Below are positions 35,292 through 43,225 of a DNA stretch of 64,000 nt, in pieces (the first letter of the stretch is position 1; every line of letters begins with the position of its first letter). The position numbers and the translations under genes were made by a program. The notes below the pieces were generated by a model. That model was not told where the DNA came from and searched no databases. It saw only the letters and a program-made list of their open reading frames with translations. Source of the DNA: Brachybacterium sacelli (GTDB lineage Bacteria; Actinomycetota; Actinomycetes; Actinomycetales; Dermabacteraceae); the NCBI RefSeq assembly GCF_017876545.1, contig NZ_JAGIOD010000002.1:496001-560000 (forward strand), written 5' to 3'.

Positions 35292-36308
35292 ATGGCACAC
35301 GCGGAAGAAGCAGAGCCGCCGGCGCCGAACCCGAGCCGCCGCCGCGCGCTGAGCATCGGGTTCGGCGTCCTCGCGGTCCCCGTCATCGGGGCCGCGTCCT
35401 ACCAATCGATCCGCACGGCGGCCGGTGGGTCCAACGTGCGGGCGAACCTGACCCTGATCGCGCCGGCGGCCGCCGGCGGCGGCTGGGACGCCTTCCAGCG
35501 CGAGATGCAGCAGACGATGCGCACCAACGGCCTGGTCGGCAACGTGCAGGTGCTCAACATCCCCGGCGCCGGCGGAACCATCGCCATCGGCAGCCTCAGC
35601 CAGCAGAACGAAGCGAACAACCTCATGGTCGGAGGCACCGGACAGATCGCCGCGCAGATCCAGTTCGACACCGCCTCCGTGGTCTCCGACGTCACGCCCG
35701 TCGCCCGCGTGGTCGAGGAGTACGCCCTGGTCACGGTGCCTGCGGACTCCCCGCACCAGGACCTCGACTCCTTGGTCGCCGCGTGGCGGGAGGACCCGGA
35801 GGCGTTGCCCTGGACCGGAGGCGGATCCTTCGACCAGCTGGTGATGACCGATCTGGCCCTGAGCGCCGGCATCAGCCCGAAGGAGACCACCTACATCCCC
35901 TCCGACGGCGGCGGCGAGGCGATCCAGGCCCTGCTGAACGGCACCGCCCAGGCGACGGCCGGAGGGTTCGCGGACATGTATCCGCAGATCGAGGCCGGGC
36001 GTCTGCGGGGACTCGGGGTGGTGGCGCCGGAGCGCCTGGACGGCATCGACATGCCCACCCTCGTCGAGCTCGGCTACGACGTGACCCTCACCAACTGGCG
36101 GGCGATGTTCGCCCCGCCTGTGGTGACCGACGAGGAGATCGCCGAGCTCGAGCAGCTCATCGCCGAGGCGGTCGCGACCCCCGAATGGAAGGACGCCGTG
36201 AAGCGGTACTACTGGAAGGAAGTCCCCCTGGGCAGCGAGGAGCTCGTCCAGTACGTCGCGGACGAGACCGAGCGGATCAGCGCTCTGTTCGAGGAGATCC
36301 GAGGATGA
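35292..36308 (+). CDS. tctC: tripartite tricarboxylate transporter substrate-binding protein
   Basis: A 338-residue extracytoplasmic receptor of the Bug/TctC family. The N terminus has twin arginines (NPSRRRALSIGFGVLAVPVI), suggesting Tat or Sec export with an uncleaved or atypical signal; no lipobox Cys is evident. The fold signatures are LIAPAAAGGGWDAFQREM, VLNIPGAGGTIAIGSLS and LNGTAQATAGGFADMYPQI. These receptors bind carboxylates (citrate, aromatic or dicarboxylic acids). ATG at 35292 with GAAGGAG upstream. First gene of a tctC-tctB-tctA unit with overlapping starts and stops. Confidence 0.88.
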   Translation: MAHAEEAEPPAPNPSRRRALSIGFGVLAVPVIGAASYQSIRTAAGGSNVRANLTLIAPAAAGGGWDAFQREMQQTMRTNGLVGNVQVLNIPGAGGTIAIGSLSQQNEANNLMVGGTGQIAAQIQFDTASVVSDVTPVARVVEEYALVTVPADSPHQDLDSLVAAWREDPEALPWTGGGSFDQLVMTDLALSAGISPKETTYIPSDGGGEAIQALLNGTAQATAGGFADMYPQIEAGRLRGLGVVAPERLDGIDMPTLVELGYDVTLTNWRAMFAPPVVTDEEIAELEQLIAEAVATPEWKDAVKRYYWKEVPLGSEELVQYVADETERISALFEEIRG

Positions 36309-36868
36309 CCGGCGCCGGCACCACCGACGATCCCCGACGCCCCGAGGAGACCGGGGAGGGAGCCGTGGCCACGGACGAGCAGGATCACGGGTTCTGGCAC
36401 GGCCGCTCGGCGTTGCTGATGCCGGCCCTGCTGGCCGCCTTCAGCCTGTTCCTGCTCCTCGGAGCGGGTCTCCTCGAAGCCGGTGACACCGAGTTCCCCG
36501 GCCCCCGTTTCGTCCCGATGATCCTCGGCGCGGTCGGGCTCGTCCTGGCCGTCCTCCTGGCCCTCGGCGTGCTGCGCACCCCCGAACCGGTCAGCGAGAC
36601 CTCGGGCCGCCCCTATCGCACTCACTCCGACTTCGTGGCCCTGGCCTGGGTCGCCGGCGGCTTCCTCGCCTTCGCGCTGCTGCTGCCCTGGCTCGGCTGG
36701 ATCCTCGCCGGCGCTCTGCTGTTCTGGTGCGCCGCGCACGGGTTCGGCTCGCGTCGTCCGCTCTTCGACATCCTGATCGCGCTGTTCCTCAGCTCGGTCG
36801 TCTACCTGATCTTCGGCACGGGGCTGGGCCTGATCCTGCCCTCCGGCATCCTGGGAGGAGGATTCTGA
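36305..36868 (+). CDS. tctB: TctB-family small membrane subunit
   Basis: A 187-residue protein with a 35-residue hydrophilic N terminus and four to five predicted membrane helices (ALLMPALLAAFSLFLLLGAG; FVPMILGAVGLVLAVLLALG; ALLLPWLGWILAGALLFWCA; ILIALFLSSVVYLIFGTGLG). This matches the poorly conserved TctB subunit of tripartite tricarboxylate transporters. It overlaps tctC by ATGA and shares one base (TGATG) with tctA, so the three are translationally linked. Confidence 0.87.
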   Translation: MTGAGTTDDPRRPEETGEGAVATDEQDHGFWHGRSALLMPALLAAFSLFLLLGAGLLEAGDTEFPGPRFVPMILGAVGLVLAVLLALGVLRTPEPVSETSGRPYRTHSDFVALAWVAGGFLAFALLLPWLGWILAGALLFWCAAHGFGSRRPLFDILIALFLSSVVYLIFGTGLGLILPSGILGGGF

Positions 36869-38376
36869 TGGAACAGCTCGACCTGCTCGTGCAGGGCTTC
36901 GCAGGAGCCCTGTCCCCGATCAACCTGCTCTGGGTCGTCGTCGGCTGCCTCCTGGGCACCGCCGTCGGCGTGCTGCCCGGCCTCGGCTCCTCCATGGCGG
37001 TGGCGCTGCTGCTCCCCATGACCTTCGCGCTCGACCCCACCGGCGCGTTCATCCTGTTCGCCGGGGTGTACTTCGGCGGCCTGTTCGGCGACTCGACCAT
37101 GGCGATCCTGCTGAACACTCCCGGTCAGGCCTCGGCCATCGCGTCCACCTTCGAGGGCCACAAGATGGCGAACGACGGCCGTGCCCCGCAGGCGCTGGCC
37201 ACCGCCGCGATCGGCGCATTCGTCGGCGGCATGGTCGCCACGATCCTGGTGGTCTTCGTCTCGCCCACCCTGGTGAAGCTCTCCTCGAGCTTCGGGCCCG
37301 CCGAGTTCTTCGCGCTGGCCCTGTTCGCCTTCGTCGCCACCTCCTCGGTGGTGGCGGACAACGTGCTCAAGGGGTTGTCCTCCCTGGTGGTCGGCATCGG
37401 CATCACGCTGGTGGGGACCGACGGCATCTCCGGCCTGACCCGCTTCACCCTGGGCTCCCCTCAGCTGTTCGACGGGATCTCGCTGGTCACGGTGACCGTC
37501 GCCGTGCTCGCCCTCGGCGAGGTGCTGTTCGTGGCCTCCCGAGTGCGTCGCGACCGGGAGGACCTCCGGGTCCGCGGCGGGGGCGGGCGTCCCTTCCTCA
37601 ACCGGCGGGAGCTCGCCGAAGCCGCCCCGGCCTGGGGGCGCGGCACCCTGATCGGTCTGCCGTTCGGCGTGATCCCCGCCGGAGGCGCCGAGGTCCCCAC
37701 CTTCCTCGCCTACGAGGCGGAGCGTCGGCTGGACCGGCGCCGACGCATCCCGAAGTTCGGCAAGGGGGCGATCCGCGGTCTCGCCGCTCCTGAGGCCGCG
37801 GGCAATGCCACCACGGGCATGGCCATGGGTGCGCTGCTGGCGCTCGGCCTGCCGGTGTCCTCGACCGCGGCGATCATGCTCGCCGCGTTCGGGCAGTACG
37901 GTCTGCAGCCCGGGCCGCTGCTGTTCGAGAACAGCGCTGACCTGGTGTGGCCGCTGCTGGCGAGCTTCTTCCTGGCCATGATCGTGCTGCTGGTGATCAA
38001 CCTGCCGTTCGCCCAGCTGTGGGCGAAGCTGCTGCTGATCCCCAAGCCGTACCTGTACGCCGGGATCACGCTGTTCTGCGGGCTGGGGATCTGGGCGACC
38101 TCGGCAGCCGTCTTCGATCTGGTGCTGCTGCTGGCGATCGCCGTGCTCGGCTTCCTCATGCGCCGGTACGACTACCCGGTGGCGCCGCTGATGATCGGCA
38201 TGGTGCTGGGACCGCTCGCGGAGACCTCGCTGCGCGATGCCCTGCTGTCCTCCGTCGGGGATCCGCGGGTGCTCGTCTCGAGCCCGATCACACTGGTGAT
38301 CTACGGCCTGTTGCTGGTGGTCATCGCCCTGTCGGTGCGCAGCGCCGTGCGCAAGCGCACCAGGCGGGACCTCTGA
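36868..38376 (+). CDS. tctA: TctA-family large membrane subunit
   Basis: A 502-residue, about 12-helix membrane protein of the TctA family. GVLPGLGSSMAVALLLPMTF and GVYFGGLFGDSTMAILLNTP are the two conserved N-terminal motifs, the second ending in the P-G-Q of the family, and GAIRGLAAPEAAGNATTGMA is a later signature containing the AAP/E-N run. It forms the H+- or Na+-coupled transport channel with TctB and accepts substrate from TctC. A strong terminator follows 13 bases after the stop, closing the operon. Substrate unknown. Confidence 0.9.
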   Translation: MEQLDLLVQGFAGALSPINLLWVVVGCLLGTAVGVLPGLGSSMAVALLLPMTFALDPTGAFILFAGVYFGGLFGDSTMAILLNTPGQASAIASTFEGHKMANDGRAPQALATAAIGAFVGGMVATILVVFVSPTLVKLSSSFGPAEFFALALFAFVATSSVVADNVLKGLSSLVVGIGITLVGTDGISGLTRFTLGSPQLFDGISLVTVTVAVLALGEVLFVASRVRRDREDLRVRGGGGRPFLNRRELAEAAPAWGRGTLIGLPFGVIPAGGAEVPTFLAYEAERRLDRRRRIPKFGKGAIRGLAAPEAAGNATTGMAMGALLALGLPVSSTAAIMLAAFGQYGLQPGPLLFENSADLVWPLLASFFLAMIVLLVINLPFAQLWAKLLLIPKPYLYAGITLFCGLGIWATSAAVFDLVLLLAIAVLGFLMRRYDYPVAPLMIGMVLGPLAETSLRDALLSSVGDPRVLVSSPITLVIYGLLLVVIALSVRSAVRKRTRRDL

Positions 38377-38388
38377 GGGGACGTCCTC

Positions 38389-38436
38389 GACAGCGACAGG
38401 CCCCGCCGGCCGAAGCCGACGGGGCCTGTCGCTGTC
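38389..38436 (+). terminator. terminator of tctCBA
   Basis: 22-bp arms (38389-38410 and 38415-38436) with one mismatch and a CGAA loop. The hairpin is the strongest in this half of the window. It may also serve the convergent lipoprotein gene. Confidence 0.85.
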
Positions 38437-38496
38437 CGCGGCCGGAGCGTCAGCAGGGGAAGGGGATCCTCATGAACGGCCGGGCCGGGACGGTGC

Positions 38497-39288
38497 TCAG
38501 AGGTTGACCGTCACATCGCCCTGCTCGCGCAGCTCCGTGACCATCTGCATGGCCGCCTCGTTCTGCTGCTTCGAGACCGCTTCCTGGGCGAGCTGCTCCT
38601 TGGAGTCCTCGAAGGACGGCGTCTCGCCCTGCTGGCCGCCGGCCTGGGACTGCTGCTCGACGGCCTGGTCGTACTGCTTCTTCAGCTCCTCGTCGCTGGG
38701 CTCCTCGACGTCGGCCTCCTGCTCGACGTACGCGGTCAGGGCGTACTGATCGGCGGCGTCCTGGCGCACGTCCTCCTCGCTCATGCCCTGCTGCTCGAGC
38801 GCGGCGACGACCTCGTCGGCCGATTGGAGATCGTTCTGCTTGGCGACGTCCTCGAGGATCGAGTCGACCTGCTTCGTGGTCGGTTCGATGCCGGAGTCAT
38901 GGGCCGCCTGCAGGAGCAGCTCGTTGCCGACCAGCTGATCCGCGACCTGCTTCTTCAGCTCGGTCTGGTCGAGCTCCTGACCCGAGCCCTGCTGCTGTTG
39001 CTGCTGCATCGCCTGCTGGAACTGCGATTCGTAGTTGGTGACGAACTCGTCCTTGGAGATCTCCTGGCCGTTGACCTCGGCGACCACGTCCGGGACGTCC
39101 GAGGTGTCGGGCTCGGGCATCGCCTGCTCGCCGCCACCATCGCTGGCCGCGGGCTGCTGCTGCTCACCGCCGGCGTCGCTGGCGCCCGAAGCGCCCTGAT
39201 CGTCGCTGCATCCGGTCAGCGCCACGATCGCGGCGAACGAGACGGCGGCGACCGTGGTGCGGAGCGCCTTGGTGCTGGGGACCTTCAC
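38497..39288 (-). CDS. SurA N-terminal-domain lipoprotein (chaperone/PPIase-like)
   Basis: A 263-residue lipoprotein. The signal is AAVSFAAIVALTGCSDD with LTGC as lipobox, followed by a Ser/Asp/Gln-rich spacer and then a SurA_N-type domain (VVAEVNGQEISKDEFVTNYE; VADQLVGNELLLQAAHDSGI). It is rich in Gln and Glu, with a poly-Gln run near residue 98. A complete parvulin catalytic domain is not apparent; the C terminus may be a degenerate or extended helical arm. Likely a periplasm-side foldase or chaperone on the outer face of the membrane. Start: GTG at 39288 behind a perfect AGGAGG. Confidence 0.83.
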   Translation of the reverse strand: MKVPSTKALRTTVAAVSFAAIVALTGCSDDQGASGASDAGGEQQQPAASDGGGEQAMPEPDTSDVPDVVAEVNGQEISKDEFVTNYESQFQQAMQQQQQQGSGQELDQTELKKQVADQLVGNELLLQAAHDSGIEPTTKQVDSILEDVAKQNDLQSADEVVAALEQQGMSEEDVRQDAADQYALTAYVEQEADVEEPSDEELKKQYDQAVEQQSQAGGQQGETPSFEDSKEQLAQEAVSKQQNEAAMQMVTELREQGDVTVNL

Positions 39289-39393
39289 TGTGCCTCCTGA
39301 GGTTGACGGCGCGGGCGACGCTACGCCCCGAATCCTGGAATCGCGTTGCAGAAGCGTCCAGGAAGCGACCAGGACATCGGATTCCGTGGGCCG

Positions 39394-39410
39394 TATCACG
39401 AAACGATAAC
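39394..39410 (-). promoter_or_regulatory. 17-bp direct-repeat motif, lipoprotein promoter
   Basis: Minus-strand reading GTTATCGTTTCGTGATA, two GTnAT-type half-sites 11 bases apart, 106 bases upstream of the lipoprotein start. It matches the motif upstream of the Rpf-like gene (46406-46422) at 13 of 17 bases. The spacing resembles MtrA-type sites; binding protein inferred. Confidence 0.5.
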
Positions 39411-39426
39411 AGTGACGAGTGGGGGT

Positions 39427-39464
39427 GCGGGATGCCCGCGCGCGTCGGCAGGCGGGCATCCCGC
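39427..39464 (-). terminator. terminator of the TipA-like regulator gene
   Basis: GCGGGATGCCCGC and GCGGGCATCCCGC (13 bp, perfect) around a 12-base loop, 15 bases past the regulator stop at 39479. Confidence 0.75.
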
Positions 39465-39478
39465 CGGACCGTGCCCGA

Positions 39479-40249
39479 TCACTCGAGGTGATCGAGGGCG
39501 TAGACGGTCATGGCATCACGCACATAGGTCGCGAAGGCCCGGCCGTCGGCGAAGAACGTGGCCCCGAAGCGCGGGTCGGCGACGTACATGTCGCCGAGGC
39601 CCACGAAGGCGTCCGCTCCCGGCGCGGTCCCGCCCCATCCGGCGCCCACCCAGGTGTGCAGGCGGCCGGTCAGGGCCTGGACCTCCTCGCCGCCGACCGG
39701 CAGCTCGCGCGCCGAGGCATCGGCGTAGCCTGCCACCAGCGCGTCGATCTCCGCACGGAAGTCCAGCTTGTCGGCGTCGCTGAGCGAACGCCACCAGCGA
39801 TCGGCGTCGGCGTACGCCTGGGCGCCCCACCGCTGCTCGACCTCCTCCTGGTACTGCGTGTGGTCGAATCCGTTGAACATCGTGTCCGTCATCAGTTCTC
39901 CTCCTGTCTCGATCATCGAAAGGGTGGCGCGCACCGAGGCGGCGACCCGGGCGAGGCGTTCGCGCTCGCGCTCCAGCTGCTCGGCGTGCTCTCGCAGCGC
40001 GGTCGCGGTGGCCACCGACTCCTCGAGCACCTGGCTGATCTGCGGCAGTCCGAGACCGAGCTCCCGGAGCACGAGGATCCGCTGCAGCCGCAGCAGGCCG
40101 TCGCGGTCGTAGAACCGCTGCCCACCGTGACCCGTCCGGGACGGCAGGAGCAGCCCCACCTGCTGGTAGTGCCGCAGGGTGCGGCTGGTCGCGCCGGTGA
40201 TCCGGACGATCTCCTGCATCGGCCATTCGTCGCGGGTTCCGACGTCCAT
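39479..40249 (-). CDS. TipA-like MerR activator with TipAS ligand-binding domain
   Basis: A 256-residue regulator: MerR winged helix at the N terminus (IVRITGATSRTLRHYQQVGL; GGQRFYDRDGLLRLQRILVL), coiled coil to about residue 115, then a globin-like TipAS domain (MFNGFDHTQYQEEVEQRWG; ADRWWRSLSDADKLDFRAEI; TFFADGRAFATYVRDAMTVY). In Streptomyces TipAL this domain binds thiopeptide antibiotics covalently and activates transcription; here the ligand is unknown. The start is ATG at 40249 behind AAAGGAG. The promoter contains a perfect 23-bp palindrome, the expected MerR binding site. Confidence 0.9.
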   Translation of the reverse strand: MDVGTRDEWPMQEIVRITGATSRTLRHYQQVGLLLPSRTGHGGQRFYDRDGLLRLQRILVLRELGLGLPQISQVLEESVATATALREHAEQLERERERLARVAASVRATLSMIETGGELMTDTMFNGFDHTQYQEEVEQRWGAQAYADADRWWRSLSDADKLDFRAEIDALVAGYADASARELPVGGEEVQALTGRLHTWVGAGWGGTAPGADAFVGLGDMYVADPRFGATFFADGRAFATYVRDAMTVYALDHLE

Positions 40250-40293
40250 GGCATCTCCTTTCCGTCGTCGCGATCGGTGCATGGACCACTGTG

Positions 40294-40316
40294 GCGCTTG
40301 ACGCTGCGTCAAGCGC
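40294..40316. promoter_or_regulatory. MerR/TipA operator palindrome
   Basis: GCGCTTGACGC, T, GCGTCAAGCGC: a perfect 11+1+11 palindrome, 45-67 bases upstream of the TipA-like ATG in the divergent promoter region. It contains TTGAC as a possible -35 element. MerR proteins bind such dyads in overlong promoter spacers. Confidence 0.75.
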
Positions 40317-40435
40317 AAGGACTTCCTCGCCCTGATTTCCGAGATGGCGATCCGGGGTCGCTGCCGGGCCCTGCTCTCGAGCGCGCAGGCACTGGCGGGT
40401 GCGTACGTGCGAGCGTGGGCCTAGGGTGTCGAGCC

Positions 40436-40807
40436 ATGGAAATGACGATTCCGGAGGACTGCGGCAACTCCCCGCGGATGGCGATCGTCGCCGATTTCGT
40501 GACGGCCTGGGCCGCCGGGGAGGCGGAGACCGTCCGCGAGTGGTTGCGTGAGGGTGCCGGCTGGGAACTGGTCGGTGATGGTCAGGACGCGGTGATCGAG
40601 GGCGTCGTGCCGCCGCCCTTCGCCGCCGAACGCGGAGAGATCCTCACCGTCCTGAGCCACGGTCGCCTCGCGGCGTGCGACGGCTACCTCGTGCGCGGCG
40701 GGCAGCGGGTGGACTTCTGCCACGTCCTGCGCTTCGCCGGCACCACGAAGACCGCGAGGATCCGCGAGATCCGCACCTATCTGCAGCCCGACGCGGCGCA
40801 GGACTGA
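40436..40807 (+). CDS. SnoaL/NTF2-like small protein
   Basis: A 123-residue alpha+beta protein of NTF2-like type: MAIVADFVTAWAAGEAETVR is the first helix, followed by WLREGAGWELVGDGQDAVIE and a C-terminal sheet (VDFCHVLRFAGTTKTARIRE). Such proteins may bind small ligands or isomerise them, but no catalytic residue set is identifiable. Start ATG at 40436; ATG at 40442 is also possible. It is divergent from the TipA-like gene across the operator, so it is a candidate target. Confidence 0.75.
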   Translation: MEMTIPEDCGNSPRMAIVADFVTAWAAGEAETVREWLREGAGWELVGDGQDAVIEGVVPPPFAAERGEILTVLSHGRLAACDGYLVRGGQRVDFCHVLRFAGTTKTARIREIRTYLQPDAAQD

Positions 40808-40819
40808 CCACAGTGGGAG

Positions 40820-40845
40820 GGCCGGCGGTCGCTCGACCGCCGGCC
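40820..40845 (+). terminator. terminator of the NTF2-like gene
   Basis: GGCCGGCGGTC and GACCGCCGGCC, 11-bp perfect arms and a four-base loop, 12 bases after the stop at 40807. Confidence 0.7.
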
Positions 40846-40905
40846 GCACTCTGGTCCCGACGCTCAGGGCTGGACGCACGCCAGCCGACGCCCGCCGGCC
40901 TGGCG

Positions 40906-40955
40906 CCCCGGCGCCCGCCGCCCTGTGCTGCGGCAGGGGACGGCGGGCGCCGGGG
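40906..40955 (-). terminator. terminator of the sugar-isomerase operon
   Basis: CCCCGGCGCCCGCCG and CGGCGGGCGCCGGGG (15 bp perfect), with inner CCCTG/CAGGG pairing and a short loop. It lies 25 bases past the isomerase stop at 40981. Confidence 0.75.
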
Positions 40956-40980
40956 GAGGAGACGGTGGTGGCGTCGGCTC

Positions 40981-41829
40981 TCAGTAGCCGATGGACCTCA
41001 GGTACTGACGGGACTCGCGGATGCAGTCGATCGGATCGCGGCCGTAGGTGTCGTCCTGTTCGATGAGGAAGTACTCGGCGCCTGCCTTCTCGGCGGCGGG
41101 GAGCAGCGCGGGCCAGTTCATGTTGCCCTGGCCGACCTCGGCGAACTGGGCGAGCGACAGGAAGACCCCGAAGAACTCCTGCATGTCCATCTCCTTCGCC
41201 GCGAGCTTCCGAGAGGCCTCCTCCGGGAGCGGGGCGATGCGGAAGTCCTTGACGTGGATGAGCTTGCAGGCCCCCTCGTAGGCGGCCAGCATGTCCAGCG
41301 GGGCCATGCCGCCGCGCTGGACCCAGTGCAGGTCCACCTCGAACAGCAGCGAGGGGGCGACGCGGCGCACGATGTCGAAGATCCGCTCGCCGTCGAACTG
41401 GATGAGGTCGACGTGATGGTTGTGGTAGCACAGCGTGATGCCCTGCTCGGCCAGGCGGGCGGCATAGGGCTCCACCGAGGCGGCCCACGCCTCGCAGGCC
41501 TCCTTCGAGGTCATGGCGTCGAACGGCATCATGCCGATGCGCAGGAAGCGGGTGCCGGTGCGGGTGGAGGCCTCGACGGCGCGGTCGAACTCGGTCTCCA
41601 GGGCGAATCCGTTGCCGCCCGGAGCGATCGAAGCGCTCATCGCGGCGATCTCGACCCCGAAATCCTCCTTGCCGCGCACGAGGTCCTCGATCAGCTCATC
41701 GGTCATCTCCACCTGGGAGACCTCGACGGCGTCGAGGTCGAGCTCGCGCACCTGGCGCAGCACCTCGTACATCCCCTCCTTCTCGATCCGGTCCTTCAGC
41801 ATCATCAATTGCAGTCCGAGAACGGGCAT
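40981..41829 (-). CDS. sugar phosphate isomerase/epimerase-like TIM-barrel protein
   Basis: A 282-residue xylose-isomerase-like TIM barrel (AP endonuclease family 2 fold). Metal-ligand candidates are the His of LCYHNHHVDLIQFDG, the Asp of LFEVDLHWV, the His of KLIHVKDFRI and the Glu of FLIEQDDT. Such proteins isomerise or epimerise sugars, or act on 3-keto-sugars as hydrolases/lyases. It follows a Gfo/Idh/MocA gene by 85 bases and a GPH transporter gene, a combination typical of inositol or keto-glycoside catabolism. Exact substrate unknown. Confidence 0.84.
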   Translation of the reverse strand: MPVLGLQLMMLKDRIEKEGMYEVLRQVRELDLDAVEVSQVEMTDELIEDLVRGKEDFGVEIAAMSASIAPGGNGFALETEFDRAVEASTRTGTRFLRIGMMPFDAMTSKEACEAWAASVEPYAARLAEQGITLCYHNHHVDLIQFDGERIFDIVRRVAPSLLFEVDLHWVQRGGMAPLDMLAAYEGACKLIHVKDFRIAPLPEEASRKLAAKEMDMQEFFGVFLSLAQFAEVGQGNMNWPALLPAAEKAGAEYFLIEQDDTYGRDPIDCIRESRQYLRSIGY

Positions 41830-41914
41830 GCCTGTCTCCTTCGAGTGGTCAGCAGGGTGGTCGGGAGCCGGGGACGGGCGCGGTGCGCGCAGGTCCCCGG
41901 CTCCCGGGCAGGGA

Positions 41915-43096
41915 TCAGGAGCGCACGGGGTAGGTGCCTTCGGCCTCGATGCGGGCGTTCAGCTCGGCGAGGTACTCCTCGGCCGGATAGTCGACGAGGT
42001 CGATCTCCCGCCCCGTCCAGGCCGAGAGCTGCATGCCCGAGGCCAGGCGCACGCCGTTGATGCCCTCGGCGCCGTCGGCGATCAGCTCGGTGCCGTCGTT
42101 GATGTGCGCCGCGAAGTTGGTGAGCACGGCGACGTGCTGTGAGCCCCACGCCGAGTCGTAGTCCTTGACCTCGGTGGTGTAGACGTCGGAGGGGTCCCCC
42201 TCGCCGCGGAACAGCTTGCCGACGTCCTGCATGCTCATCTTCGCGCTCAGATCGCGCTCGGGCTCCGTGAGGCGGGTGATGGTGACCGTCCTGGAGGCGT
42301 CGACGACGACCTTGCCCTGGTCGAACAGCATCTCCAGGCGGTCGGTGCCGACGATGTCGTTGGTGGAGGTCATGAAGTGGCCGGTGGCGCCGTCGCCGAA
42401 GTCGACGAGCGCATTGACCTCGTCCTCGGTGGCGATCTCGCGCTGGAAGCCGAAGGCGAGCTTCGCGAAGACCTTCTTCGGGGTGCCGCACAGCCACTGC
42501 CACAGGTCCAGCTGGTGGGGGGCCTGATTGACCAGGACGCCGCCGCCCTCGCCGCCCCAGGTCGCACGCCACGCCGACTGGTCGTAGTACCCCTGCGGGC
42601 GCCACCAGGTGGTGATGATCCAGGAGGTGTGGCGCAGCGCGCCGAGCTCACCGGAGTCGATGAGCTCCTTGAGGTCGGTGTAGACCGGGTTGGTGCGCTG
42701 GTTGAACATGATGGCGAAGGTGGTCTCGGGATGCTCGGCCGCGAAGGAGTTCATCTCCTCGACCTGCTTCGTGTACACGCCGGCCGGCTTCTCGGTGAGC
42801 GCGTGGATCCCCTTGCTGATCGCCGTGATCGTCATCTCCGCATGCAGGAAGTGCGGCACCGTGGTGACCACCGCGTCGACGTCGCCGGAGTCCAGCATCG
42901 CGAGGTAGTCGTCGTAGAAGGGCACGCCCGGGTGCTTCTCGGCAGCGAGCTCCTGCTTGGCGGGGTCGACGTCGGCGATGGCGCCGAGCGTCATGCCTGC
43001 GACCTCGCCGGCGGCGATGACGCGTGCGTACATGCCGCCCTGGGCTCCCAGCCCGATGATCCCGAGTCGTACGGTCTTCTCTGGCTTCTCTGACAT
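41915..43096 (-). CDS. Gfo/Idh/MocA-family oxidoreductase
   Basis: A 393-residue NAD(P)-dependent sugar oxidoreductase. The N-terminal Rossmann motif is LGIIGLGAQGGMYARVIA (about residues 11-28). EKPAGVYTKQVEEMN holds the conserved catalytic Lys of E-K-P. The C-terminal alpha/beta domain includes GGEGGGVLVNQAPHQLDLWQ with the conserved His. Members oxidise inositols, glycosides or sugar derivatives. Middle gene of the transporter-oxidoreductase-isomerase set. Start ATG at 43096 behind GGAGAC. Confidence 0.87.
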   Translation of the reverse strand: MSEKPEKTVRLGIIGLGAQGGMYARVIAAGEVAGMTLGAIADVDPAKQELAAEKHPGVPFYDDYLAMLDSGDVDAVVTTVPHFLHAEMTITAISKGIHALTEKPAGVYTKQVEEMNSFAAEHPETTFAIMFNQRTNPVYTDLKELIDSGELGALRHTSWIITTWWRPQGYYDQSAWRATWGGEGGGVLVNQAPHQLDLWQWLCGTPKKVFAKLAFGFQREIATEDEVNALVDFGDGATGHFMTSTNDIVGTDRLEMLFDQGKVVVDASRTVTITRLTEPERDLSAKMSMQDVGKLFRGEGDPSDVYTTEVKDYDSAWGSQHVAVLTNFAAHINDGTELIADGAEGINGVRLASGMQLSAWTGREIDLVDYPAEEYLAELNARIEAEGTYPVRS

Positions 43097-43225
43097 GGTG
43101 TCTCCTGTCTGCGGTGAGAGGTGCCGGCCCGCGGTGCGGGCCGGGTGCCGAGGGCGGTGCACGGTGGCGTCCCGCCGAGGCGCGGGTGTCGGCGGGCCCT
43201 TGGGCGGAGCCGCCGACCTCCCGGG

